This document shows, piece after piece, positions 1 to 10,212 of a stretch of 64,000 bases of DNA (position 1 is the stretch's first letter; the number at the start of each line of letters is the position of its first letter). The notes beneath the pieces were generated by a model. It searched no databases. It had not been told where the DNA came from and saw only the letters and a list, made by a program, of their open reading frames with translations. The stretch is from Polaribacter tangerinus (lineage in GTDB: Bacteria; Bacteroidota; Bacteroidia; Flavobacteriales; Flavobacteriaceae), in NCBI RefSeq assembly GCF_038024095.1, contig NZ_CP150668.1, positions 2,356,001 through 2,420,000 of the forward strand, written 5' to 3'. The translations under genes and the position numbers were made by a program.

Positions 1-2
1 GA

Positions 3-365
3 GATTTTCCTTTATTTGGTATCTGTCTAGGGCATCAAGTTATAGCATTGTCTAATGGCATTTCTACATACAAAATGCACAATGGTCACAGAGGAATTAA
101 TCACCCTGTTAAAAATCTTTTAACAGGAAAAGGAGAAATTACTTCTCAAAACCATGGTTTTGCTATACATAAAGAAGAAACGGAATCACATAAAGACATT
201 GAAATTACTCATATTCACTTAAATGATAATACAGTTGCTGGTATTCGAATGAAAAATAAAAACACTTTTTCTGTTCAATATCACCCAGAGGCAAGTCCAG
301 GACCACATGATTCTGAGTATTTATTTGATCAGTTTATTGATAATATTCGCAAATCAAAAGAATAA
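3..365 (+). CDS. carA: Carbamoyl-phosphate synthase small subunit (C-terminal part)
   Basis: This is the 3' end of the glutaminase subunit of carbamoyl-phosphate synthetase, which releases ammonia from glutamine for carbamoyl phosphate used in pyrimidine and arginine synthesis. The frame is open from the window edge. Its first residues include [10 protein letters not shown], the class I glutamine amidotransferase nucleophile elbow with the catalytic Cys. The catalytic His and Glu appear near the end in [10 protein letters not shown]. About 120 residues are present, roughly the last third of the usual length. The TTG at 48 is internal, because conserved sequence continues upstream of it. A hairpin terminator follows. 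Confidence 0.93.
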   Translation, partial: DFPLFGICLGHQVIALSNGISTYKMHNGHRGINHPVKNLLTGKGEITSQNHGFAIHKEETESHKDIEITHIHLNDNTVAGIRMKNKNTFSVQYHPEASPGPHDSEYLFDQFIDNIRKSKE

Positions 366-420
366 TATTTCTTTTATCTCTAAAAAATAAAACTGAAAAC
401 GTTTTCGTAAGTAAGCTATC

Positions 421-448
421 AAAACCACTCTTAAAAGAGTGGTTTTTT
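421..448 (+). terminator. Rho-independent terminator after carA
   Basis: An inverted repeat (ACCACTC / GAGTGGT, extendable with A/T pairs) around a TTAAAA loop is followed by six T. It separates carA from enolase. Confidence 0.85.
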
Positions 449-482
449 GTAAATTAGCAACGAGTACAAACCAAGATATTAA

Positions 483-1790
<1,308 letters not shown>

Positions 1791-1807
1791 TGAACTGATA
1801 ACGGAAC

Positions 1808-1844
1808 AAAAACCTCATAATTCTTACATATGAGGTTTTTTTTT
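1808..1844 (+). terminator. Terminator after eno
   Basis: The stem AACCTCATA / TATGAGGTT with a nine-base loop is followed by nine T, 20 bases after the enolase stop codon. Confidence 0.88.
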
Positions 1845-1902
1845 GCAAAATATTTAGATAAGTTAATGTTATTTTAAAATTTCAAAAATCTATACGAACA
1901 CA

Positions 1903-1933
1903 TTTCAAAATTATTGAAAAAATGGTATCTTCG
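1903..1933 (+). promoter_or_regulatory. Candidate Bacteroidota promoter for gltA
   Basis: TTTC (1903-1906), 19 bases, then TATCTTCG (1926-1933). This is one mismatch in each box from TTTG / TAnnTTTG. It would give an untranslated leader of about 30 bases before citrate synthase. Confidence 0.4.
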
Positions 1934-1967
1934 TGCAACACAGAAATTCATAATAAAACTACTGTAA

Positions 1968-3254
1968 ATGTCAAATATAGCAAAATTACAAATTGGAGAA
2001 AATTCTTTTGAATTTCCTCTTACTAAAGGAACAGAAAATGAAGTTGCCATAGATATTAAGTCTTTAAGATCGGCAACAAATGGAATTGTAACGATTGATC
2101 CTGGATTTAAAAATACAGGTTCCTGCGAAAGTGCTATTACATTTTTAGATGGTGAAAAAGGGATATTAAGATACCGAGGGTATCCAATTGAGCAATTAGC
2201 AGAAAAAGCAGATTTTTTAGAAGTTGCTTATGCTTTAATCTTTGGGGATTTACCAAACACAAGTCAATTAGAAAAATTCCATTCAGATATTAAGTCGATG
2301 GCTATTTTAGATGATGATCTAAAGAAAATTTTAGATGCATTTCCAAAAACAGCTCATCCGATGGGAGTGTTATCTTCATTAACAAGTGCATTAACAGCGT
2401 TTAACCCGTCATCTGTAAATGTAGATTCTGAAGAAGAAATGTATAATGCCATAGTTAAAATAATGGCAAAATTTCCAATAATAGTTGCATGGACAATGCG
2501 TAAAAAGCAAGGATTGCCTTTAACTTACAGCACAAATTCTTTGGGGTATGTAGAAAACATTATGAAAATGATGTTTCAAAGTCCGAATGAAGATTACGTT
2601 GTAAACCCTATTATTAAAGATGCTCTAGACAAACTTTTAATTTTACATGCAGATCACGAGCAAAATTGTTCTACATCTACTGTAAGAATTGTGGGTTCAT
2701 CTCATGCTGGTTTATTTGCTTCATTATCTGCAGGAATATCAGCTCTTTGGGGTCCACTTCACGGAGGCGCAAACCAAGCAGTTTTAGAAATGCTTGAGGC
2801 TATTAAAGAAGATGGTGGAGATACCAAAAAATATATGGCGAAAGCTAAAGATAAAAACGATCCTTTTAGGTTGATGGGCTTTGGACATAGAGTTTACAAA
2901 AACTTCGATCCAAGAGCAAAAATTATTAAAAAAGCTGCAGATGAAGTTTTAAATAGTTTGGGAGTTACCGATCCTATTTTAGAGGTGGCAAAAGGTTTAG
3001 AGCAAGAGGCATTAAATGACCCTTATTTTGTAGATAGAAAATTATATCCAAACGTAGATTTTTATTCAGGAATTATATACAGAGCAATGGGTATTCCTGT
3101 AGAAATGTTTACTGTAATGTTTGCAATGGGACGTTTACCAGGATGGATTGCTCAATGGAGAGAAATGAGATTGAAAAAAGAACCAATCGGACGTCCGCGT
3201 CAAATATATACAGGAAAAACAGAAAGAGATTTTATCAATATTGAGAAAAGATAA
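1968..3254 (+). CDS. gltA: Citrate synthase
   Basis: Condenses acetyl-CoA with oxaloacetate at the entry of the citric acid cycle. The 428 residues match the type II (Gram-negative) class, with a beta-rich N-terminal extension of about 60 residues before the helical core. Catalytic histidines are visible in GPLHGGANQ (about 262-270) and MGFGHRVYKNFDPRAK (about 303-318). The C-terminal segment GWIAQWREM is typical. It is monocistronic with its own hairpin terminator. Confidence 0.98.
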   Translation: MSNIAKLQIGENSFEFPLTKGTENEVAIDIKSLRSATNGIVTIDPGFKNTGSCESAITFLDGEKGILRYRGYPIEQLAEKADFLEVAYALIFGDLPNTSQLEKFHSDIKSMAILDDDLKKILDAFPKTAHPMGVLSSLTSALTAFNPSSVNVDSEEEMYNAIVKIMAKFPIIVAWTMRKKQGLPLTYSTNSLGYVENIMKMMFQSPNEDYVVNPIIKDALDKLLILHADHEQNCSTSTVRIVGSSHAGLFASLSAGISALWGPLHGGANQAVLEMLEAIKEDGGDTKKYMAKAKDKNDPFRLMGFGHRVYKNFDPRAKIIKKAADEVLNSLGVTDPILEVAKGLEQEALNDPYFVDRKLYPNVDFYSGIIYRAMGIPVEMFTVMFAMGRLPGWIAQWREMRLKKEPIGRPRQIYTGKTERDFINIEKR

Positions 3255-3278
3255 GATAGGTACTCTTAAAGTAGTATT

Positions 3279-3308
3279 TAAAGCTTCATTTTTAATGAAG
3301 CTTTTTTA
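3279..3308 (+). terminator. Terminator after gltA
   Basis: AAGCTTCATT (3281-3290) pairs with AATGAAGCTT (3294-3303), followed by a T run. It lies 26 bases after the gltA stop. Confidence 0.85.
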
Positions 3309-3320
3309 ATAATAGAAATT

Positions 3321-4235
3321 ATGCTAAAGTTAAATATTACCAACGAAACCTCTAGATTGAAGGCTGTTATTTTGGGAACAGCAAAAAGTAATGGCCCTAC
3401 GCCAAAAGTTGAAGATTGTTACGACCCTAAAAGTATACAACATGTGCAAGCAGGAACTTATCCTAAAGAGTCGGATATGATACTAGAAATGGAGGCAGTA
3501 GCCAACGTTTTTGAAAAGTATGATGTAACAGTATTTAGACCTAAGGTAATTGAGAATTATAATCAAATTTTTTCTAGAGATATTGCATTTGTAATTGATG
3601 ATGTGTTTGTAAAGGCAAATATTTTACCAGACAGAGAAAAAGAAATAATAGCTATTAGTCACGTAATATCTGAAATTAATCCCTTAAAAATAGTAAAATT
3701 ACCTGCTGACTGTCATGTAGAAGGTGGTGATGTTATGCCATGGTACGATTATATATTTGTGGGTACTTATTCTGGAGATGATTATTCTGATTATATTACC
3801 GCTAGAACTAACAGAAAAGCGGTAAAAGCACTACAAGATTTATTTCCTAATAAAATAGTGAAGCCATTTGAGTTGAGAAAATCAAATACAGACCCGAAAG
3901 AAAATGCTCTTCATTTAGATTGTTGTTTTCAACCTATTGGAAAAGATAAAGCAATAATTCATAAAAATGGATTTTTAATTGAAGAAGAGTATGAGTGGTT
4001 AGTTACTTTTTTTGGTAAAGAAAATATTTTTGAGATTGATAAAGAAGAAATGTACCATATGAATAGTAATGTTTTTTCTATTTCAGAAAATGTTATTATA
4101 TCAGAAAAGAACTTTACACGATTAAATAGTTGGTTAAGAAAAAAAGGTTTTATTGTAGAAGAAGTTCCTTACTCAGAAATTGCTAAACAAGAAGGTTTGT
4201 TAAGATGTTCTACCATGCCATTAATTAGACACTAA
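3321..4235 (+). CDS. DDAH/arginine-deiminase-like amidinohydrolase (pentein fold)
   Basis: A 304-residue enzyme of the guanidine-modifying (pentein) superfamily, which hydrolyses or transfers the guanidino group of arginine-like substrates. Family landmarks visible here are SRDIAF (about 84), HVEGGD (about 132-137, acidic catalytic residues), LHLDCCF (about 197, catalytic His) and a C-terminal Cys in LLRCSTMPL (about 295). The exact substrate (arginine, methylarginine or another guanidino compound) cannot be read from sequence. A second pentein hydrolase of the CtlX type lies 1.2 kb downstream, which points to arginine or citrulline breakdown. No signal peptide is seen. Confidence 0.85.
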   Translation: MLKLNITNETSRLKAVILGTAKSNGPTPKVEDCYDPKSIQHVQAGTYPKESDMILEMEAVANVFEKYDVTVFRPKVIENYNQIFSRDIAFVIDDVFVKANILPDREKEIIAISHVISEINPLKIVKLPADCHVEGGDVMPWYDYIFVGTYSGDDYSDYITARTNRKAVKALQDLFPNKIVKPFELRKSNTDPKENALHLDCCFQPIGKDKAIIHKNGFLIEEEYEWLVTFFGKENIFEIDKEEMYHMNSNVFSISENVIISEKNFTRLNSWLRKKGFIVEEVPYSEIAKQEGLLRCSTMPLIRH

Positions 4236-4265
4236 TTGCGTTTTAACTGCAAGTTAAATTCAATA

Positions 4266-4294
4266 AAAAAGCTGCAATAATTTTGCAGCTTTTT
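4266..4294. terminator. Bidirectional terminator between convergent genes
   Basis: AAAAAGCTGCA pairs with TGCAGCTTTTT around a seven-base loop. The A run on one side and T run on the other allow it to end both the amidinohydrolase gene (+) and the FAS1 lipoprotein gene (-). Confidence 0.8.
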
Positions 4295-4319
4295 TGTTGG
4301 GGGATGTTCTAAATATCAA

Positions 4320-5270
4320 TTATTCTAGTACAACGGTATCAATTTGATGAATTACACCGTTATTAGCCTGAATATTTGTAACTTCAATTTTACTAACTCT
4401 ACTTTTTGAGTCTGTAAGTGTAGCGCCACTAGAGGCTATGTTTACAGTAAGGTTACCACCAAGAGTATTAATTTGTAAATTGTTTGTTAACTCGTTTTCT
4501 AAAACATTTTTCCCAGCCACTACATGAGTATTTAAAGTGCTTGTTAAGGTTGCTGTAGGAACGTCCGATAAATTATTAAGACTCAATTCTTCTAACAAAG
4601 AAGCAAAAGCGCTATTTGTTGGTGCAAAAACTGTAAATGGCGCTGGAGAAGTACCATTGGCTGTAGATAACGTGTTTACATATGTGTAGTTTGTTTCTCT
4701 TGTTAATGCAGCAACTAGAGATGAAAAGTTTGAATCTGCAGTAGCAAATGTTACCACAGTTGGCAAACCTATTACTTTATCTATTACGTGAACTATGCCA
4801 TTGTCTGCAATTATGTTTTCAGTGATAACTTTAGAAATTCCGTTAAACACAACTCCATTGTCGGTGTTTACATGCAAAGATAATGGAGTATTTGAAGCTG
4901 CGCTAGTTGCTTTTGTAGTAGCATAACCTGTAGATAAACCCGAAGCCAATAAGCTGCCATCTATTACATGATTTAGTAGAATTTGGGTTAATAGTTCTTT
5001 TGGAACATCATCAACAGATGCAAAATTATTATCACTTAAAAACTCTGTAAATGCACGATTTGTTGGAGCTAATACTGTAAATGGTCCAGGACTATTTAGA
5101 GTGTTTACTAAATCGGCTCTTGTAACTGCAGCAACCAAAGAACTAAGGTTATTGTTTACAGCTACATTTACAATGGTATTTGGTTCGATAACATCATCAT
5201 TATCGTTGTTGCAAGAATAGAAACCGCCAATTAGTAACAGTCCTATAAAAAATTTCGTAACTAGTTTCAT
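4320..5270 (-). CDS. Lipoprotein with two fasciclin (FAS1) domains
   Basis: A 316-residue exported lipoprotein, probably in adhesion or cell-surface interaction as known for FAS1 proteins. The N-terminus MKLVTKFFIGLLLIGGFYSC is a lipoprotein signal with the modified Cys at residue 20, followed by an acidic CNNDNDD stretch. Two FAS1 repeats follow (about 33-168 and 172-316). Each contains the FTVxAPTNxAF motif near its start and a conserved NGVIHxID-type segment near its end (GIVHVIDKV and GVIHQIDTV). It stands alone between two divergent or convergent pentein genes; no functional link to them is evident. Confidence 0.93.
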   Translation of the reverse strand: MKLVTKFFIGLLLIGGFYSCNNDNDDVIEPNTIVNVAVNNNLSSLVAAVTRADLVNTLNSPGPFTVLAPTNRAFTEFLSDNNFASVDDVPKELLTQILLNHVIDGSLLASGLSTGYATTKATSAASNTPLSLHVNTDNGVVFNGISKVITENIIADNGIVHVIDKVIGLPTVVTFATADSNFSSLVAALTRETNYTYVNTLSTANGTSPAPFTVFAPTNSAFASLLEELSLNNLSDVPTATLTSTLNTHVVAGKNVLENELTNNLQINTLGGNLTVNIASSGATLTDSKSRVSKIEVTNIQANNGVIHQIDTVVLE

Positions 5271-5388
5271 AATCTATTGTGTTTATTAGTTATTTATGTT
5301 TAACTAAATTACAAAAACATTAAACAAAGTTTTGTTAAATAAAAGACAAAATTTATCAAACAATTTTCTGATGTATTTTAATGTAGGA

Positions 5389-5423
5389 TTTTAGTAAAAT
5401 GATATTTTTAATTAATATTTTTG
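5389..5423 (+). promoter_or_regulatory. Candidate promoter for ctlX
   Basis: TATTTTTG at 5416-5423 matches the TAnnTTTG box exactly. A TTTAG sequence lies about 21 bases upstream. The box overlaps the TTG at 5421, which argues that translation begins at the ATG at 5442. Confidence 0.5.
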
Positions 5424-5441
5424 TCAAATTATTATAAATAT

Positions 5442-6374
5442 ATGAATCAAACTACCAATACCATACTAATGATTCGTCCTGTAAGTTTCAGGAAGAACGA
5501 ACAAACAGCAGTTAATAATTTTTTTCAGGAAGATATTGATTTAAAAAATGCAGAGATTAACAAAAAGGCTCAGGAGGAATTTGATGCTTACGTTTTTAAA
5601 TTAAAAAGTTTTGGTATTCAAGTTATTGTTGTTTCAGATACTACAGACTCAGACACTCCTGATTCAGTTTTTCCCAATAATTGGATATCTTTTCATGAGA
5701 ACGGAACAGTGGTTTTATATCCAATGTTTGCAGAAAATAGACGTTCAGAACGTAGGGAAGATATTTTAGACATATTAGAAGAAAATAATTTTGTAATAGA
5801 AGATATAGTAGATTATACATCTGCAGAAGAGGAAAATATTTTTTTAGAGGGTACAGGTAGTATTATTTTAGATAGAGTAAACAGAAAAGCATATTGTGCA
5901 TTATCTGACAGAGCCGATGAAGAGCTATTTATAGAATTTTGCGAAGATTTCGAGTATACACCAGTAGTTTTTGTTGCAAACCAAACTGTAAACAATAAAC
6001 GAGTACCAATATACCATACGAATGTTATGATGTGTATAGCCGAAACATTTGTAGTTATTTGTTTAGATGCTATTGATGATAAAAAAGAGCGTAAAAATGT
6101 TTTAAAGCATTTAAAAGAAGATGGAAAAAAGCTAATAGAAATATCGGAAGCTCAAATGCATCAATTTGCTGGAAATATGCTTCAAGTTAAAGGTAGCAAC
6201 AATGAACTTTATCTAATTATGAGTAAGGCTGCACATGATAGTTTAACCCAAAGTCAGCTTACCAAAATAGGTAATCAATGTAAAATTATTTCTAGTTCAC
6301 TAGAAACCATAGAAACTTGTGGTGGTGGAAGCGCGCGTTGTATGATGGCAGAAGTGTTTTTACCTACGAGATAA
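5442..6374 (+). CDS. ctlX: Citrulline utilization hydrolase, CtlX type
   Basis: A 310-residue pentein-fold hydrolase. Known members act on citrulline to give ornithine, ammonia and CO2. Visible signatures are FPNNW (about 77-81), ENIFLEGTGS, the HTNVMM segment and the C-terminal GGGSARCMMAEVF with the nucleophilic Cys (about 299). A TTG seven codons upstream is in frame, but the ATG at 5442 fits the family N-terminus MNQTTNTILMIRP and lies just downstream of a promoter box. With the related enzyme at 3321 it may form an arginine/citrulline salvage pair. Confidence 0.9.
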   Translation: MNQTTNTILMIRPVSFRKNEQTAVNNFFQEDIDLKNAEINKKAQEEFDAYVFKLKSFGIQVIVVSDTTDSDTPDSVFPNNWISFHENGTVVLYPMFAENRRSERREDILDILEENNFVIEDIVDYTSAEEENIFLEGTGSIILDRVNRKAYCALSDRADEELFIEFCEDFEYTPVVFVANQTVNNKRVPIYHTNVMMCIAETFVVICLDAIDDKKERKNVLKHLKEDGKKLIEISEAQMHQFAGNMLQVKGSNNELYLIMSKAAHDSLTQSQLTKIGNQCKIISSSLETIETCGGGSARCMMAEVFLPTR

Positions 6375-6393
6375 AATTATTTTGAGTTAAAAG

Positions 6394-6430
6394 AAAAAAG
6401 CATTACAAAATTAAGTAATGCTTTTTTTTT
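6394..6430 (+). terminator. Terminator after ctlX
   Basis: The stem GCATTAC (6400-6406) / GTAATGC (6415-6421) has an eight-base loop and is followed by nine T. Confidence 0.85.
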
Positions 6431-6601
6431 GCTAAACTTTCTTAGTGGTCAGTCTTACTGTAATTTAGAGTGTTTATGAAAAAATAGGTATTTATAACTC
6501 AACTAACTTTCGCATTACAGAGGCCTACATTGCCGACAAGCAAGGATTTTTTTAACAAATACCCCTTTTTAACTTTAAGATTTTTTTAAATGTACAAAAA
6601 A
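6431..6601. other. Intergenic stretch with no recognised feature
   Basis: About 170 bases lie between the ctlX terminator and the pafA stop codon. I see no open frame with a start, no tRNA and no clear hairpin terminator for pafA. Confidence 0.5.
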
Positions 6602-8239
6602 TTATTTTAATACATCCTCAATTACTTTACCAGTAGTTCCGTTTGGAAACTCTATATTTAAAAGTGTACTAATAGTTGGTGCAATATCTGTAATATCATA
6701 CTTTTTAGAAGAACTTCCTTGTTTAATTCCATTTCCGTAAAAAATGATTGGAACATGAGTATCATACGAATAGCCAGAACCATGGCTTGTTCCTTTTCTG
6801 CTACTAATTAGCGTGGCAGGGTATGGAATCATCAATACATCACCAGAAAATTTTTGATTGTACCCCTTTTGTAAAGAACTCATAATACCTTCAGAAAATT
6901 GAGAAGCCTGTAATGTTTTTGCCGATACTGCTTTATAAATTTTTTCAAAATTTACTACTTCATCTGCTAATTTTTCCGCAACCACATTTACGTCTAAACC
7001 GAGTTTATGAATCTTTTCTTTATCTAAAAATATTTGATAGTTCGAAACATTTTCTATTAATTCTGTTGAGTTAAAATATTTTTTTGTGATTCCTAAAATG
7101 AAATCTCTAAAATCTTTTGTACTCATATAATGTGCAGGAATTTTTAGAGATTGCAAATAGGCAGGTACATGAACAGCAGCATGATCTGCTGTTAAAAATA
7201 ATGTATATTTTTCTGCACCAACTTGGGTATCTAAAAACTGAAAAAAGTTTGCTAAATCTTTATCTAATCTTAGGTAAGTGTCTTCGGTTTCTACTGCAGC
7301 AACCCCATATCTATGTCCCACATAATCTGTAGAAGAAAAGCTAACCGTTAAAAAATCGGTTGTTTCATTTTTTCCTAAATTTTCTCCAATAATAGCAGCT
7401 TTAGCAAAATCTGCCGTTAATGTATTTCCTGCAGGTACTGTTTTAATAAGGCTAAAATTGCCATTTTTAGTTCGGAGTTCTTTTAAATTTTTTGGAAAAG
7501 TTGGGGTTTCTTGCCCTTTTAAATTATTTTCAAAAATATTGTTGTCAGCCCTACTTTTTGTATACGTTTCGATGGGATAAAGAGTATTCCATGTTTCATT
7601 TAAATAATCGTTTGCCTTGTTGTTTTCGTTAAAATCTGTTACCCATTTTGGTAGCGTATCCATGTAAAAAGAACTAGTTACCCATTTATTATTATCGCCA
7701 CCATCGTACCAGTAAGCTGCATTTGCAGTATGGCCGACAGGTAAAATAGCAGATCTATCTTTTATAGCAATTCCTATGGCTTTTCCTTGCATATTTTGAG
7801 CTAAATGTAGTTGGTCAGAAACCGTAGTTGTATACAATCTATGTGGCGATTTTTTACCTACATCGCTATTATTACCAACTGTTTCGTATCTATTATCATC
7901 TACACAGTAAATGCTTTCTTTAAGAAACTTATCGTACCAATTATTTGATATTATGCCATGATTGCTTGGTGTTGTTCCTGTAAAAATTGAAGTATGTCCA
8001 ACGGCTGTATAAGTAGGAATATAGTTGTAATGAGCATTTTTTAATGAAAAGCCATTTTTTAAAATTCTATTAAAACCATCATTGCCAAATCTGTCTGAAT
8101 AGCGAGTAAGATAATCGTAACGCATTTGGTCTATAACTATACCAATAACAAGGGTAGGTTTTTTGTTTTTTTGTTGCTGTTTATTACAATTACTAAGCAG
8201 TATTGAGGCGATTAGTAAAAATAGGAGTTTCTTGTTCAT
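6602..8239 (-). CDS. pafA: Alkaline phosphatase PafA-type lipoprotein
   Basis: A broad phosphate-monoester hydrolase of the alkaline phosphatase superfamily, exported to the periplasm or cell surface. The 545-residue protein begins with a lipoprotein signal (MNKKLLFLLIASILLSNC). Active-site residues expected for PafA are present: metal-binding Asp in GIVIDQMR (D37), the Thr nucleophile in TYTAVGHTS (about 78), Asn in ISNNW (about 100), the Lys-x-Arg pair in IKDRSAI (about 160), and C-terminal metal ligands in TADHAAVHVP and SGYSYDTHVPI. The Thr nucleophile with the KxR pair indicates a monoesterase rather than a phosphodiesterase. It is a single-gene unit. Confidence 0.93.
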   Translation of the reverse strand: MNKKLLFLLIASILLSNCNKQQQKNKKPTLVIGIVIDQMRYDYLTRYSDRFGNDGFNRILKNGFSLKNAHYNYIPTYTAVGHTSIFTGTTPSNHGIISNNWYDKFLKESIYCVDDNRYETVGNNSDVGKKSPHRLYTTTVSDQLHLAQNMQGKAIGIAIKDRSAILPVGHTANAAYWYDGGDNNKWVTSSFYMDTLPKWVTDFNENNKANDYLNETWNTLYPIETYTKSRADNNIFENNLKGQETPTFPKNLKELRTKNGNFSLIKTVPAGNTLTADFAKAAIIGENLGKNETTDFLTVSFSSTDYVGHRYGVAAVETEDTYLRLDKDLANFFQFLDTQVGAEKYTLFLTADHAAVHVPAYLQSLKIPAHYMSTKDFRDFILGITKKYFNSTELIENVSNYQIFLDKEKIHKLGLDVNVVAEKLADEVVNFEKIYKAVSAKTLQASQFSEGIMSSLQKGYNQKFSGDVLMIPYPATLISSRKGTSHGSGYSYDTHVPIIFYGNGIKQGSSSKKYDITDIAPTISTLLNIEFPNGTTGKVIEDVLK

Positions 8240-8349
8240 TGAGTTTAAATTTGTATAAATATGCTCAAAAATAATTATTTTTATTTTGAATCAATGATAA
8301 TACCACACAATTAATGATATTTTAATACTTTAGCCTAAAATTTGTTTGA

Positions 8350-9090
8350 ATGATGTATTTGGAGCACATTGGAAAGTATTTTATGATGTTAGGGCGTGTT
8401 TTTAAAAAACCTCAAAAAAGTCGTATTTTTTATCAAGCCCTATTAAGAGAAATAGAAGATTTAGGTCTAAAATCTATTGGTATAATTATGTTTATTTCTT
8501 TTTTTATAGGAGGTGTTATTGCCTTGCAAACAGCATTAAACTTAGAGAGCCCTTTTATACCAGACTCGTTAATTGGTTTTGCTGCAAAACGCTCAATAAT
8601 ATTAGAGTTTGCACCTACTTTTTGTTGTATTATACTTGCGGGTAAAGTAGGCTCTTACATTACCTCTAGCATCGGAACAATGAGAGTTACAGAGCAAATT
8701 GATGCCCTAGAGGTTATGGGTATTAATTCATTAAATTACCTCATATTACCAAAAATAATTGCGACCTTATTTTTTTATCCTTTTTTAATCATTCTTGCCA
8801 TGATGTTAGGAATTTTTGGAGGTTGGATTGCAGGCGTTTTGTCTGGTTTATTTACTGGGGCAGATTATATAGTAGGAATTCAAACAGAGTTTAAGCCTTT
8901 TTTAATTGTGTATGCAATTGTAAAAACATTGGTTTTTTCTTTTTTAATAGCAACCGTTCCTTCCTATCATGGGTATTATGTTAAAGGAGGTTCTTTAGCA
9001 GTAGGTAGAGCTAGTACGCAAGCAGTAGTTTGGACAACTATTTTAATAGTAATTTCTAATTATATATTAACTCAATTACTACTTACATAA
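8350..9090 (+). CDS. mlaE: MlaE/YrbE-type ABC lipid transporter permease
   Basis: A 246-residue integral membrane permease of the MlaE family, which moves phospholipids between inner and outer membrane with an ATPase and an MCE protein. Hydrophobic segments are visible at about 38-60, 80-100, 128-165 and 190-245. The family segment EFAPTFCCIILAGKVGSYITSS, the region around Glu and Gly on the second helix, is recognisable in part as AGKVGSYITSSIGTMRVTEQ. It is followed after three bases by the partner ATPase. No MCE (MlaD) gene lies in this window. Two ATGs abut at the start; either may be used. Confidence 0.92.
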   Translation: MMYLEHIGKYFMMLGRVFKKPQKSRIFYQALLREIEDLGLKSIGIIMFISFFIGGVIALQTALNLESPFIPDSLIGFAAKRSIILEFAPTFCCIILAGKVGSYITSSIGTMRVTEQIDALEVMGINSLNYLILPKIIATLFFYPFLIILAMMLGIFGGWIAGVLSGLFTGADYIVGIQTEFKPFLIVYAIVKTLVFSFLIATVPSYHGYYVKGGSLAVGRASTQAVVWTTILIVISNYILTQLLLT

Positions 9091-9093
9091 GTT

Positions 9094-9861
9094 ATGATAG
9101 AGGTAAAAAATTTACATAAAGGTTTTGGTGGTGTAGAGGTATTAAAAGGTATTAATACAACTTTTTATCCAGGTAAAACAAACTTAATTATAGGGCAAAG
9201 TGGGTCTGGGAAAACAGTATTTTTAAAATCGCTGGTTGGGTTACATATTCCTGAAAAGGGAGAAATTGCTTTTGATGGTCGTATTAATTCAAAATTTACG
9301 GCATCAGAAAAGCAGCAATGGCGTCAAGAAATTGGTATGGTTTTTCAAGGAAGTGCCTTGTTTGACTCTCAAACGGTAGAGGAAAATGTAATGTTTCCTT
9401 TAAAAATGTTTACCAATAAATCTTATGAAGAAATGTTGGAAAGGGTAAATATAGTTTTACATAGAGTTAATTTAGTAAATGCCAATTTTAAATTGCCCTC
9501 TGAACTTTCTGGTGGAATGCAAAAAAGAGTAGCCATTGCCCGCGCCATTGTTATGAATCCTAAATATCTTTTTTGTGATGAGCCCAATTCTGGTTTAGAT
9601 CCGCAAACAGCTATAGTAATCGATAATTTAATTCAAGAAATAACTGCAGAATACAAAATTACTACGGTAATAAATACCCATGATATGAATTCTGTAATGG
9701 AAATTGGAGAAAAAATAGTTTTTTTAGACAAAGGTTTAAAAGCATGGGAGGGAAGTAGTGATGAAATTTTTAAAACTGAAAATGAGTCAGTTATAAGCTT
9801 TGTATATTCCTCTAATTTACTTAAAAAAGTTCGTGAGAATTATTTAAACGAAACTAAATAA
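9094..9861 (+). CDS. mlaF: MlaF-type ABC transporter ATPase
   Basis: The 255-residue nucleotide-binding subunit of the lipid transporter encoded with the permease just upstream. Walker A is GQSGSGKT (34-41), the ABC signature is LSGGMQKR (about 138-145), Walker B is YLFCDEP (about 156-162), and the switch His is in NTHDM. No membrane segment is seen. The three-base gap to the permease indicates one transcript. tRNA-Lys follows with its own promoter, so the pair probably ends before it. Confidence 0.95.
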   Translation: MIEVKNLHKGFGGVEVLKGINTTFYPGKTNLIIGQSGSGKTVFLKSLVGLHIPEKGEIAFDGRINSKFTASEKQQWRQEIGMVFQGSALFDSQTVEENVMFPLKMFTNKSYEEMLERVNIVLHRVNLVNANFKLPSELSGGMQKRVAIARAIVMNPKYLFCDEPNSGLDPQTAIVIDNLIQEITAEYKITTVINTHDMNSVMEIGEKIVFLDKGLKAWEGSSDEIFKTENESVISFVYSSNLLKKVRENYLNETK

Positions 9862-9868
9862 AAAAACA

Positions 9869-9899
9869 TTTGTATTTTTAAAAATAAGCTATATATTTG
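9869..9899 (+). promoter_or_regulatory. Promoter of tRNA-Lys
   Basis: TTTG (9869-9872), exactly 19 bases, then TATATTTG (9892-9899). This is a full match to the Bacteroidota housekeeping promoter consensus. The predicted start of transcription is about 20 bases before the tRNA. Confidence 0.85.
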
Positions 9900-9921
9900 C
9901 ACCCGCTAAGACGAAAGGAAT

Positions 9922-9994
9922 GACCTGGTAGCTCAGTTGGTAGAGCATCTCCCTTTTAAGGAGAGGGTCCTGGGTTCGAGCCCCAGCCCGGTCA
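9922..9994 (+). tRNA. tRNA-Lys (anticodon TTT)
   Basis: A complete cloverleaf of 73 bases: acceptor GACCTGG / CCCGGTC, D stem GCTC / GAGC, anticodon stem TCTCC / GGAGA with loop CTTTTAA (anticodon TTT), variable loop GGGTC, T stem CTGGG / CCCAG with loop TTCGAGC, and discriminator A. The acceptor has one T-C mismatch at pair 5-68. The terminal CCA is not encoded. A dedicated promoter and a hairpin terminator frame it. Confidence 0.97.
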
Positions 9995-9997
9995 CAA

Positions 9998-10024
9998 AAC
10001 CCCACAATTAATGTGGGGTTTTTT
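9998..10024 (+). terminator. Terminator after tRNA-Lys
   Basis: AACCCCACA / TGTGGGGTT with a five-base loop, followed by T residues, directly after the tRNA. Confidence 0.85.
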
Positions 10025-10212
10025 AATTTACAATAGTTTTTCACATCCTATATTCTACTGAAAATTATTTATTCTTTTACATTTATATTTACATTAAAAA
10101 GAAATAACACCAATTACGTTTAATAATTAGTAGGTATGAACAACAATATCAGAATAATATATAAATCAACTTTAAAAGCATCTAATTTTTATGGAAAATT
10201 GTTGATGATACA

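Noticed and set aside
5421..5441. TTG start for ctlX seven codons upstream of the ATG
   Set aside because: It overlaps the TAnnTTTG promoter box, and the family N-terminus begins at the ATG.
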